Source of the DNA: Fomitopsis serialis
Taxonomy: Eukaryota; Basidiomycota; Agaricomycetes; Polyporales; Fomitopsidaceae
Direction: 5' to 3'
NCBI RefSeq assembly: GCF_022376445.1
Contig: NW_025955311.1
Location: 1-41,205 of the forward strand
Length of the DNA stretch: 41,205 nt
Part shown: piece by piece, positions 21,964 through 32,701 of the stretch
Numbering within the stretch: position 1 is the stretch's first letter
Layout of the letters: each line of letters starts with the position of its first letter
The notes under the pieces: model-generated
Database searches by the model: none
Seen by the model: the letters and a program-made list of their open reading frames with translations, nothing else
Told to the model about the DNA's origin: nothing
Program-made: the position numbers and the translations under genes

Positions 21964-22652
21964 GTTTAGGTGCTTTCTCGATGGGACTCAATGGCTGTTC
22001 CCTCCGAGTCGATTGTACTATTTGATGCCTCTTTCCTCTTGTGTAACGGTCCAGAACATTAGGGTATGAACTCTTGTATCTCGAAGCATGATGTCCAGTA
22101 TTCGGTATTTAACCGGATGATGTCGTAACACTGATTGTACACGAACTTGACTGAATTCAGTACTATCGTCTTACTACGTACATTTCTCTCGCGACGTCCG
22201 ACGCACACGAGGTCACTGTCAGCGAAGGTCGAGACCCAGTCATATAGCTCAGCTTGTACACAGTGACATATGCTGTTGACGTCGGCACCGACACTGCACA
22301 TGGTGAGTCCTTGGCCGGGCGCCGTCTCGCATGGTCGAACTCGAAGATCTTGATCACGAGTCGAATGACCCGCTGAGACTTACGGACTCAGAGGCAACGC
22401 TGTCAACGTCGTCATTCCAACAAGGGAGACGACGGTGCGTACATCGGAGTACATTTGAAAGTCCCACATCGTAGGAGAGAAGTACTTATCAGAAGAAGTC
22501 GTTAAAGTTGAAAGTCGGTCCGTGGCGCAGCGTCGGGATCCGAATGCTTAGGTCAATCGTTACTCAGTGGGCATCGAACTACAGCTCTATTATCACGCGC
22601 GAATTATAACGATATCAACTATGATGTCCGTTTGGCATAATCTGAGTGAGAT
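21964..22652. other. Intergenic region between convergent genes
   Basis: Lies between thaumatin-like gene 1 (+) and the protease gene (-). It holds the 3' ends of both; no coding exon is supported. Confidence 0.5.
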
Positions 22653-24688
22653 TTATACGAGGGAAGAGGCAAGCGAGTTGGGGCGGTTGTCGTGGTCGTC
22701 CCAGTAGAGATTGGCACCGTCGAACTTGGCCAGGATGAAGGGCCAGAGCCAATGCATGGGCGTACCGAAGGTAATGTCCGACGCGCCGGTCTTGCCCGTT
22801 CCACCGATGAGCAGAGCAACAAATCTTCCGCGGGCGTCGACGATGACAGATCCACTATCACCGCCCCTGGAGAACGGACCAGAGTCGTTGTGGGGGTGGA
22901 TCGCCACTTCAACCGAGTCGATATTGCCTGCGACGAAGTACCGGCGAACGTGGGACAAGAATCCGGATAGGTTACCCACTGTGGTGAGCGTAGTGAAGCC
23001 ACGTTTGATCACACGGCGGAAGGGAGCCCCTTGTGGAGGCTTGTTCAAGTTGTTGGGCGTGCGTATCTCGTCTTTGGTAAGGATGCCCCGCAATTCGAAG
23101 AGACCTTCAGGCGGATAGACGAATTCGTTTGACGAATCGAAGGGTTCGCACATCAACTTCTTGAAGTTGGCGGGGGAGATCTCCGGGCCTGTAATATGAT
23201 CAGTTAGAATAGACATCTTCAGGGGCGGACCAGCACGCACCTAAGCTAAAAACGTTCCTCCTGAAGTGACGGAACTTGGCCTTGTCGAGCTTGATGACGC
23301 AGACGTCCTGCGTGTAATAATATGGAGGCATAGCGACGCTGATGGGAGGGGCCCAGACGACGTGTCCGATAACGCGGTCCTTCGCCTTGCTCCATGTCTT
23401 CTTCACTGTCACGAAGTGTGCTTTGAGCGCGTCGATCTTGGTTCGTGTCTTGACCAGCTGTTCCTGTGTCTCCGGTAGCTCGAGCCTCGACTGTTCAGCA
23501 CGGGAGCCTCCGCCGTCCACCAGAGCCGTTAACGACGTGATGCGCGTCTTCAGGTACTCGGCCGTATCGAGAAGAGTGCCGATGGTGCTCTGCAGGAAAG
23601 CGAGGTGGTTGGTGAATGTGTTGCGTCCCATCACGATGACTTTCTTCTTCGGCCCGGCTATGTAGGTGTGTGGTCAGGATTGCCCTCATCTGTCTCAAGG
23701 ATAAGAACGTACCGACGTAGTCACTGCATTCGACGTTGGCCTCGTTGGCCCTGAAAAGAACGTGGCGGGCGGTGACGGCGTAAAGGTCTTCCTCGATCCT
23801 AAAGTAAAACCCAAGAGTGCCCTGCATCTTCGTCTTCGAGCCGGCAATAGGCAGACTAAGTGGAGTCGACAAGCTATAAATGACGTCCTTGACAGGATCG
23901 AGGTCAGAGACTGGGGCGAAGAGCTCTGGACTACCCGAGAACTTGACCTCCGACTCGCGGTATGCGACATCGACGTCGGTAATGTTGTACTGTTGAAGTA
24001 AATTGAGGATATCCCTAGAAGGATTGTAGGCATGTTCGCCAGTCGTAGTTTCCGGCATCACGCCGACCCATATCGTAACGGGAGTGGTATAGACTGTCCC
24101 ATCCACGACGGGCGTAATGGGTGCGATGTCGTCGTAGTTAACGTCGTCCTGGCCCTCCTGGCCCTCCTCGTCATCGTCGTCGTCTTCTTGGTCCTCCTGG
24201 TCGTCGTTCTTCTCAACCCAGGTGAAACGGACAAGGTCGACGGACGAGAGTTGAATGCCTCTCTGGTCGAAGGTTTGACTACCTATACTTAGAACGAATG
24301 TCGGCCCACAGATTACTTACTGCGCGTCCGACTCGAATACACCACGAACCTCGGCACGAATGCGATCCCACAAACCATCCTTGCCGAGTTTGTGATTTTC
24401 GGGAACGGTACGAAGCCTCATCAGACGACGATAGGCCTCAGGCCCATCGGGAGGGACGAATTTGTCGCAGGACGTCCTGTAGACCAGCTTGGGACCACTG
24501 TGACCAGAGAGACCGGCATAGTAAAGGTGGGCCTCGAGCTTGGGCACATCGTGAGGAGAGCCCTCCCCAGAGGAAACACTCGAGGAGGTATCGGAGCTCG
24601 AGGAGCTGCGCTTATTAGCCTTGGCGAATGCCGTAGACAGGACATGAGCCTCTGAGTTCAAGTTCTCCCCGGCGAGGTGATCCTCCAC
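22653..24688 (-). CDS. Trypsin-like serine protease domain protein (Agaricomycete family)
   Basis: Exons on the minus strand: 24688-24321 (start uncertain), 24260-23713, 23657-23241, 23188-22653; about 622 residues. Order: an N-terminal region with a Ser-rich run, an acidic Asp/Glu-rich linker, a conserved strand block (VTIWVGVMPE), then the PA-clan protease halves. Candidate triad: His in VTARHVLF (codon 23762-23764), Asp in YTQDVCVIKLD (codon 23305-23307), Ser in GGDSGSVIVD (codon 22854-22856). A coiled insertion (ARFLQSTIGT-like to KKTWSKAKDRV) separates His from Asp. I recall a lineage-specific family with this layout. No signal peptide is seen, so it may act inside the cell. The first intron needs a GAG acceptor (24261) to keep frame. 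The first exon has GTG, not ATG, where MEDHLAGEN would start, and a stop lies just upstream. Confidence 0.8.
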
Positions 24689-25762
24689 TATCGAACATAT
24701 ACGAGCAGATCAGGATAGAAGAATAGAAATAAAACAGTAAAAGACTCGCTTGTGGTGGACTTGTTTGGGAACTAGGGGTCATGAACATTCTTGAAGACTT
24801 GCCGTATTTGGCTGTGGTAGCGAGTCAGTGGTAGCGCCCAAGCGCTCAGATCTCAGATCTCAGAGGTCGACGTCTTCCTCCTACTTTCAGTTACTTACAC
24901 CGCTCAAATCATCTGGAACGCTAGTCTGTGTCTACGGCCTGCACATCAAGACCACGTCTGACTTGTATTCTTACAGTTCGGATGGCCCATTATTGCGACC
25001 CCGGGGCCCTGGCATATAACGGCAGTTGCAACTCGGACTCGGACTCCGCCTCGCTGTCACTGACCGCCTGGACTGTAACTCTGGGCCGGCGCTGGCAAAG
25101 CCATTGAAGATTCTGTGCTAGATCACAGGCCATGTGCCATTAGGCTTGTTATCGTGATGCTTTCATGGTCTTCACAGACACATACGGTTTCGCGTGCGCC
25201 ACCGTGACCGCGAGTACGGGACGAGGTCTTGCGCTCGGGGCAGACCAACTGCACCATCATATCTTCTCGAAGCATTGGTACATACAACTATATTCAGTAA
25301 GGCAAGCATGCGAAGATGTTGAGATGCGGCAAAACCACTGACACGAGCTTGTGCTCATGCATTCTAGTATTGCTTGGCACGTGGCACTGAGCCTCAGCCG
25401 GTGGCTCGCCTTGTGCTCCGTCTCGATCAGCCGTTGAATGCGACGTCGCGCACGTACGCACACACATTGCGCAGCGCGCACTCCCGAACTTCTCGGCGGC
25501 GGTGGTACGTTTAGGTCGACTGAATTTGCATGCAACGTTACGACACAACTGACATATGATTGATCCCAGTCAGTGCTTCTGACTATCTCCTATGCATGTC
25601 CGATGGGTGGGGTGAGCATATGCCATACGGTCAACTGCTCACAACCTCGCAGTCGTTGCTCCTTGAATCAACAACCCCAAAAGCTGCAGAGATGCCGGTT
25701 GCGTGTCGACGTATCCTGGAGACTCTGACCAACATGTTCGTAAATCGGCATGAGCTGCAGCA
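24689..25762. other. Intergenic region between divergent protease and thaumatin-like gene 2
   Basis: Must hold the protease promoter or a missing first exon (candidate ATGs on the minus strand near 24784) and the upstream region of the second thaumatin-like gene. A short direct repeat of CAGATCT lies near 24846. No gene is supported. Confidence 0.45.
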
Positions 25763-25768
25763 TATAAA
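25763..25768 (+). promoter_or_regulatory. TATA box of thaumatin-like gene 2
   Basis: TATAAA lies 89 bp before the ATG at 25857, comparable to the paralogue. Confidence 0.6.
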
Positions 25769-25856
25769 GGAACTGGATATCGCCAGTCTCTCTCCATCGG
25801 GTTCCCGGTAAACAGCACTATCCTGTCCTTTCTTCCACTCGTCTACGGATTCAACT

Positions 25857-27202
25857 ATGAAGAACGTCGCTGCTGCTTCCTTGCTCTTTGCGGCTGGTGT
25901 TGCTGCTGACCGCACCTTCACGGTCGTCAACAACTGCGACTACACCATCTGGTCAGTAAATTCCGTTCTGCGCGTTACCCACGGCTTATTGTCTTCATCT
26001 TTTGCAGGCCTGCTGTGAGGACCTACGGCATTGACCAACTGGTTGCACGCTGACTCAGTCTACAGTATTTCACCGGTGCAGGCACTTCAGCCCCGACCAC
26101 CCCACTGGGTAACTATACCGTGTCCCCGTGTTGAACGTTGAACATTTACTGACTTGACTCCAGTTGGGAAGCGGCAGCGGGTACTTCAGTAACCTTCTCA
26201 GTCCCGGAAGACTGGAACTCAGGCCGCATTTGGGTAAGCATGTCGTCTTCCAACCGCTACGCACCTTTTAACTTGGGTTGTAGGGTCGCCGGGATTGTGA
26301 TTTTTCCGCCTCGAGTGATCCTTCCACTTCATGTGCTGACGGCGGCTGCAACGGCGGTCTCGAGTGTGCCAAAACCGGCGGTACTGTGAGTCGCAGCGCC
26401 CCGTCCGGACAGGTCGCGACCAGGCTGACATCCGCTGTGTGTAGGGCGTCCCCCCTGCGACTGTTGCGGAGTTCACGCTCGGGGCTGACGGCACAGACAA
26501 CTATGATGGTGCGCTGCGCTTACATAGCTACACACGCGTGCTCGACTGACACTCCGCAGTCTCCCTTGTGGATGGTTTCAACCTGCCCATGAGCGTCACC
26601 AACAACGTCAACTGTGCCGTCGCGGACTGCCCCGTCGACTTGAACGCGAACTGTAAGCGCTCTCATCTCATATACGCATGGCGGCCCGGAGGCCAACGAT
26701 CTGTCGATTGCTTGCACAGGCCCCACTGAGATTAAGGGTCCGTACGACTCCTCCGGCAACGCCGTCGGCTGCAAGAGCGCCTGCGAAGCCAACCTTGACG
26801 GCGACCAATGTGAGTGCATTGGACTTTGAGGCTGTGCAGTATGAGTAGTGCGGGCCGGTGTCCCTGACGTTTCCGCGACACAGCGAACTCGCCGAACTGC
26901 TGCTCCGGCAGCTACAACACCCCGGCGACCTGCCCGTCCTCGGGTGTGAAGGACTACTCCTACTTCAGTACGTGGAATTTCCCGTCCGTTTAAACCGTGC
27001 AGCGGTTGACTCCGGCGCAGAGAGCAACTGCCCGAACTCGTACGCCTACGCGTACGACGAGAGCAGCGGCACAGCGCTCTGGACGTGCGCCTCGAACCTC
27101 GGCGCTGATTACACCATCACTTTCTGCCCGTCCTCTTCGACGACGACGAAGCGCGGCGTGCACATGCTCGACCGCTCTTTCAACGTCACCGGCCGCGTTT
27201 GA
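25857..27202 (+). CDS. Secreted thaumatin-like protein 2, one apparent 1-nt deletion
   Basis: Ten exons at the same positions as the paralogue: 25857-25951, 26008-26014, 26066-26108, 26164-26233, 26284-26385, 26445-26508, 26560-26652, 26720-26809, 26884-26967, 27021-27202; about 276 residues if the frame is corrected. Signal peptide MKNVAAASLLFAAGVAA, then DRTFTVVNNCDYTIW; 16 cysteines. Exon 3 is 43 nt where the paralogue has 44, so the frame breaks before GWEAAAG; the CCCC run at 26100-26103 is the likely place of a lost base. After the last Cys the chain continues some 20 residues (SSSTTTKRGVHMLDRS...), absent from copy 1, with a dibasic Lys-Arg that Kex2-type proteases could cut. Exon 2 is again a 7-nt microexon (GCCTGCT). 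Confidence 0.88.
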
Positions 27203-27656
27203 ACTGTCTCAAACCGCGGGCCGCGGGGCGTTCGCTGCGCAAGTCGCTACGATACATACCCAGTCCCAACGCACCACATTCCCGTTTTTTTTCTTTGGTC
27301 TCAGTGTTGTTATTGTCATGATCTTTGTATAGGAATTTTGCAGCCTTCACAGTCCTTGTATACGGTCCTTCCATGGCGGCCTGCTTGTATGTAATGACTA
27401 CTGTCTTTATTCTGAACTTCTTCGATGTGTTTCTTTGCTATCTTACCCGTGCTATGTGCTTTTCATCGAGTTGCATTGTGTCCCTTGCATGTCAAACTTC
27501 ATTGTCTCCCTTGTTTGTCGAATCGGAATGAGTAGTGAATTGGATTCTGCGTGCACGGGGGCCATTAATCTCACAACTAAGTAAGTCTAGATGGTTCAGA
27601 GGACCTAGCGCAGAGAGGACATAATAACTGAGTTCCTCGCATCGCCCCGAAGCCAT
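27203..27656. other. Intergenic region between convergent genes
   Basis: Contains the 3' UTRs of thaumatin-like gene 2 (+) and the tRNA-modification gene (-). No coding exon is supported. Confidence 0.5.
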
Positions 27657-29371
27657 TTACAATACCCACTCCTCTGCCCTCCTCACCTCATCCTTCCTCC
27701 TCTCTACCACTCGTGCACACTCCTCTCCCCACACCTCCTCGGGTCTTCGTCCGTCCTCAAAGCATTCCTTCGCGTGCCTATCTGCATCCTTGTCCTCCAG
27801 CGCGACGCAGTTTCCCAGTGCTAGCGGCTGGGCGGGGTCCCACCGGACGAGGGCGGGGCGCGATGGCACGGCATGTGGCGGGACGACGGAGCGCCCGCGG
27901 TGGATGTCGTCGAAGAGCATGCCGCAAGCGTCTTCGTCGAAAGGAAGTTTACTGCGAGTAGGAAGAAGTCAATTTCGTCAGTAAGTCGCGATAATGGAGG
28001 GAGCGAACATACTTGATGACTTGGCCGGTGATCTTCTGCTCGCGGTGGAGGAGGTCGCGGTAGAGCCGGTCGTGGAGCTTCCTCCGGCCCTTGATAGGCA
28101 GGGGATTCGTGATCGGCTTCCCCGCGAGCTCGCAGAGGATCCACGTCGCCGCGTTCAAGCCGAAAATCGACGGTAAGGGGCCTACAATCCAGACGTCAGC
28201 CTCTCACAGAGATGCAGAGACTGCGTCGCGCACCGAGAACGGGGAGAATCCGCACGCGGAAGTCGTCAAACACGCCGAGCTCCTTCACGTCACCCTTCTG
28301 GAACTCCTCGTCGGGGAGCGGGAGCAGCTTGACGTCGCCCGGGACCTCTGTAGAGTACACGACGGGGATGCCGGAGGGGATACCCTGCACTCGGAGCCGC
28401 TGCCGGACGGCGCGCGCGAGCGGGTCGTACATCGTGTGCGAGATGTCCGCGATTTGGATGCGCGATGGATCGCATTTCGCGCCGGCGCCCATGGAGGAGA
28501 AGACCTGGGGTGCCGTGGGATGTCGGTCAATGCAGTGACAGCGCGAGGGAGCGCTGGGACGCACCTTTAATCGATGGTCGTGACAGTACTTGAGGAGGTC
28601 AACTTTCGTGGATATATTGTCGATTGCATCTGAAGGCGGCCTCAACCATAGTACCCCTGATGCGAGAAGACGTGCATACCTATGACCCAGTCCGCGCCTT
28701 CTAGGAGGTCGCCGCCCTGCTCCTTCCGCCAAATATCCACCCGCGCATCAACCTGCACCCAGCGCGCAATCTGCTTGATGACCCGCTCAATCGAGCGCAC
28801 CTTCGGCGTGCCGACGTCCGCGAGTACGGCGGTCGCATGTCGGTTCAGCGACGACAGCGTCACCTGGTCAAAGTCGACCAGCCGTATTTTAGAGACGCCC
28901 CTACGGTCATCAGAAGCGATGGTCGTCAGCGTCGTGGCCCGAGATGTCTAGCCAGGGAGCGTACGATCTTACGAGCATGATGGCCGCCCAGCTCCCTACG
29001 CCGCCGCACCCGACCACAACGACGCTGCCTTTGCGTATCCGCGTCATTCCCTCCTCCCCGAAGAACGCATAGTTGCGCGCGAGCTGCTCCCGTATGAGCT
29101 CCTCGTCGTATTCATAGTCCTCGCTCTGCCTCGCCGCGAGCATGATCTCCGCAACGCCGTCCCTCGGGTCGGCGGGTTGTCTGGGCACTCTATCGGGTCG
29201 AGAGGCTGCGTCCTGGCTCTTGAGCGACCGCTTGATCTCCTGCTCAAGGTCGCGCCGCTTCTGATGTCTGCTGTGTTGCTGGTAGGCGGTCAAGAGCCCG
29301 GCAGTGGCAACTGACGCACCCAGCGCTGCCAGTGCTAATTGGACGCGGTGGGACGAGATGTCGAGGTTCAT
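27657..29371 (-). CDS. tcd1: tRNA threonylcarbamoyladenosine dehydratase (TcdA/Tcd family, E1-like)
   Basis: Exons: 29371-28965, 28900-28680, 28629-28565, 28504-28234, 28181-28013, 27951-27657; 475 residues, all phases consistent. It converts t6A at tRNA position 37 to the cyclic form ct6A using ATP. In yeast the Tcd proteins sit on the mitochondrial outer membrane; here a hydrophobic N-terminal segment (about residues 11-30) fits this. The ThiF/E1 nucleotide-binding loop is VVVVGCGGVGSW (117-128), followed by IRLVDFDQVTLSSLNRHA, DAIDN, and GAGAKCDPSRIQIADI. Start chosen at MNLDISS, the only ATG that fits. Yeast has two paralogues, so the number in the symbol is provisional. It lies downstream of VPS26 on the same strand. 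Confidence 0.93.
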
Positions 29372-29880
29372 GGAGAAGGTGTTGCCGACAGAATTAGATA
29401 TGCAAGAGCCGTATAGCCTCGAGTATTGAGACAAAGCAGACCAGAGGATCCGTGTACGTTCAGTACTCAGTACTGGTGTTAAATAAAAAGTCTCGACTTC
29501 GATGGGGCACCGGGCGCTCGAGCGCTGTATGACGCGCTTGCTCGGCTTGTTTGCGCAAACGGTCCGAGTCGTGTGTACGTCTTAACTCCAATATTTCAAT
29601 ACTGTGGTACTATGAGTTATACACATCTTCAGTCACAGGTACAGTTTGCTTGGGCACATCATCTCGGGATGGTCAGAGATACTTAGCTTGAGGTTGACTG
29701 GCGTCGGAGACCATTTTGATATGTAGGCTTTAGTCAAGGCACCCTCGGTGTTACAAACAGACCGCGATGAAAACACGACCATCAGCATAGAAGGAACAAT
29801 GAGAACAAATTTCTCAAAACAGGGAGAGGCGAGTTCCAGAATAATCAATACGTATAATAAGTACACAGAGTCCGTCCTCG
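29372..29880. other. Intergenic region between VPS26 and the Tcd gene
   Basis: Both neighbours are on the minus strand, so this 509-bp stretch holds the VPS26 3' UTR and the Tcd promoter. No exon is supported. Confidence 0.5.
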
Positions 29881-31217
29881 TCAGTTCTGCAAAGCCAACC
29901 GTCAGTAAAAGCCCCATTGAGCACACCAGACCGAGAACCGACACACCTCTGGAATACGGAAAATAGTGATTTCCTGCGCAGGGACGCTGATGAGCGAGCT
30001 TCGGACACGGGGCAGGCAGACGGGACCCACCTGCTGCTTGAAGTACCTCCGGTTCTCCTCGTCGATGAGGACGAGGTTGAGGTAGTACCGCACGCTGAAC
30101 TTCTTGTTCACTTCCCGGAACGTCGGCGTCAGCTCGAACCCACCCAGGAACAACCGTATTGGGATCGTCTCCCCTGTCGGCGGGTTTGATCAGTCCTGTC
30201 TGCAAACGAAGGGATGCGGCGGAGACACACCTCGCACGGGAGCACCGTCCATGATCTCGAACTTCGTGATGGTCTCGCTCTCGTTGTACTGGTTCGGCGG
30301 CGCGCCGGTCGTCTCGCGGCGGATGATGGAGAGTTCCATGTGCTTGATCTTGATGCGCACGAGCAGGAAGTAAATCTTGCCCACGATGACGTCTTTCAGG
30401 TGGTATCTGCGACGGGGCCCGTGTCAGTATAGTGCGGGAAAGAAGTGGACGCAGGAGCGAAGTGAGGGATCGCACACGCACTTGGATTTGTTGTATTCGA
30501 ACTCGATGTGGAGACAGTCCTCGATGCCTACTTCCATCTTGATCGAGTTGTTGCTGTCGGGCGGCATGCGAAACGAGTGCACCCATAACTCCTGCTCCTT
30601 CGTCACGTCCGCTATTCGCCTCGAGATCGTCACACGGACGAGGTACCTGTCCATGCCCAGCTAGCCGTCAGCCACCCATGCTACATACCACGGTGGTGGT
30701 GGTAGACAAGTGTAAGGACAACGCACCGTAGCTTGACGTTGATCCCCTGGTAGCTCTCATACTGCTTCTCGACGTTCTTGAAAAGGAAGTCGAATGTCTG
30801 TGCTGCACGCATCTCCCCTGGTGCGGCGAGCTCTTGGGATAATGAGAGGAACTCATGATGGTGCCCACGGTCGTAGAATAGCTCTGCGACCCTTGTTCGC
30901 CGTCACACTCATGACCGACTCAGAACGCGACGCACCTATGCTGCCAATAAACTCCACCTTGATGCCCTCGTGCGCCAGCCGCTTCCCGTCGCGCACACGC
31001 ACGGTCACCTAATCGTAGCAGCGGCCGTCGATCACTGCGCACGAAATGAGTGAGATACGTGCAGACGCACCTGCCCCGAGACCGCGTCTCCGTCATAGTA
31101 TACCGGACATGATATGGCGCGCTCCTTCTCAAGTTTAAGGTCCACCTTCTTGCGCTCGTCTTCGCCCTCGAGCTTGATGTCCACGTCCACGGGTGATGCG
31201 AAGAAGTATGCCGCCAT
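29881..31217 (-). CDS. vps26: VPS26, retromer core subunit
   Basis: Exons: 31217-31071, 31008-30936, 30883-30727, 30646-30482, 30406-30231, 30173-30031, 29973-29947, 29886-29881; 297 residues, usual length. The arrestin-fold protein starts MAAYFFASPVDVDIKLE, with YYDGDAVSGQ, HEGIKVEFIGSIE, NQELAAPGE-like text (SQELAAPGEM), YEGINVKLRY-like (YQGINVKLRYLVRV), HLKDVIVGKIYFLLVRIKIK, and PTFREVNKKFSVRYYLNLVL. It works in the retromer complex (with Vps35 and Vps29) for endosome-to-Golgi recycling. The end needs splicing of a 60-nt intron to a final 6-nt coding exon (AAC TGA), giving RIPEN and stop; reading through instead would add about 14 residues. No frame breaks. Confidence 0.95.
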
Positions 31218-32701
31218 GGCTGCTTAGAGCAGGTCCGGAGGGGGTGGCTTGATGTGTCACTGGACGCGCCACCGTCGCGCCTTTCGAGTCGTCCTGTACT
31301 GCGGCGGTGAGGCGCAGCGCTGTGCTGATGTGGTGAAAGATATACTACGGAGCTCAGTGACCAGCAAGATTCATGATACTGATGTTGTGCCAGGAAGAAC
31401 TTGAAAGTTACCGGGTGAGCGGGGAGATCTTGCGGGGTATGTTGCAACGGACAAACAGGTACAAATTCAACCAGCTTGAGAGAGTTGAGGAGACTTGACG
31501 AAAACGCTTTCTTTCCACAACCCTTCAAAACTTTACTCATCAAGAGAACCCAGTCGTTCACCGCCACATTTCTATTAGAGACCACCAGATTCAGTAGTCA
31601 ATTGGCAGCATCAGCCCAATCCATTTCAGTATCATTCACCGCCGCTTCAATGCGATACAAAATTGCGCTGCGTTCGGAACAAGTGACTATCCCAAGTATT
31701 GTTACATCTCGTAGGTGAAGGTCACATAAACACGACTAACAGAGAGCCCTGTACTGCAGTGACTCGAGCGGCACTGGATCTATATGCAGTCGGCGCAAAG
31801 TCGCAAAGTCGACCCATTAAGAATGTGAATATGCTCCCCATGGGGTAGCCAATCACAGCAAACGCATATCCCCGATGTTTGGTAGCCTGTAGTCGTGTGT
31901 AGCCTCGAAGCATCCGGAGGTGAGTCCAATGTTGAGCAATGACCGACGTATCAGTGTATGATGACCTGACGGATGTCGTTGTAAGGCGATGGCCCGTGCA
32001 GCCTTGGACTCGGAACATACTGATGTGACGGCGGCACGATGGTCAACTCGCCATTGTACAGGGGCTACCCTTGCCATAGTGCCGCCTGCGACCGATATCA
32101 GAATCGAGCATTAGCGGTGCCTTCAAGTCGCTGGATTACTTGGCGGTACTGGGGTAAGTACCCCGTCGCGACGCGTAACATGCCGAGCGCCGGCTAGACC
32201 GAGGACCTGACTTCGACTAGCTTGCGTGCAGGCTGGCAGCTTCAGTCGTCTGTGCGCAAGGCCAGACATCGACATAGCGTTGTTTAATGGAGGAAGCGGT
32301 GGCTGAGAGATGGTGAGTGCCGGAATAGGCATGCGGGAGGGGGATTGCCAGGGAGACGGACGCGATGTGGTTACTGTGCACGAGTCTCGACCTGCCTGAG
32401 AACAGAACAGCGCGATCCGAACAGGTCGTCGTCGGCGCATCCCTATCACGCCAGTTACGCCCCGACATGCCCGCCTCCCTCTCCCATCCTTCCTTTCTCC
32501 CCTTCCAGGTGCCGGCGCACCGTCCTCGCAGCCAGCCTGCAGTCCATTCCTTACTGCCTGGCTTCCTTCGTCTTCACCCACCCCCCCTTTCGCCTTCGTT
32601 CTCCGCGGTCGCTGCTTGCAGGTCTTCGCGCTCCGGCCCGTGTCATCTGAGATGCTTTTGTCTGGTTTCTGAGCCTCCCTAGTCTCACCCGGCCGCGCTC
32701 G
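31218..32701. other. Intergenic region between divergent VPS26 and the seven-helix protein gene
   Basis: Holds both promoters. The plus strand at about 32470-32610 is strongly pyrimidine-rich (TCC, CTT and C runs), typical of a basidiomycete leader, which supports a transcript starting there toward the right. No coding exon is supported; short frames at 31722-32018 and 32123-32707 on the minus strand look like shadows. Confidence 0.5.
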
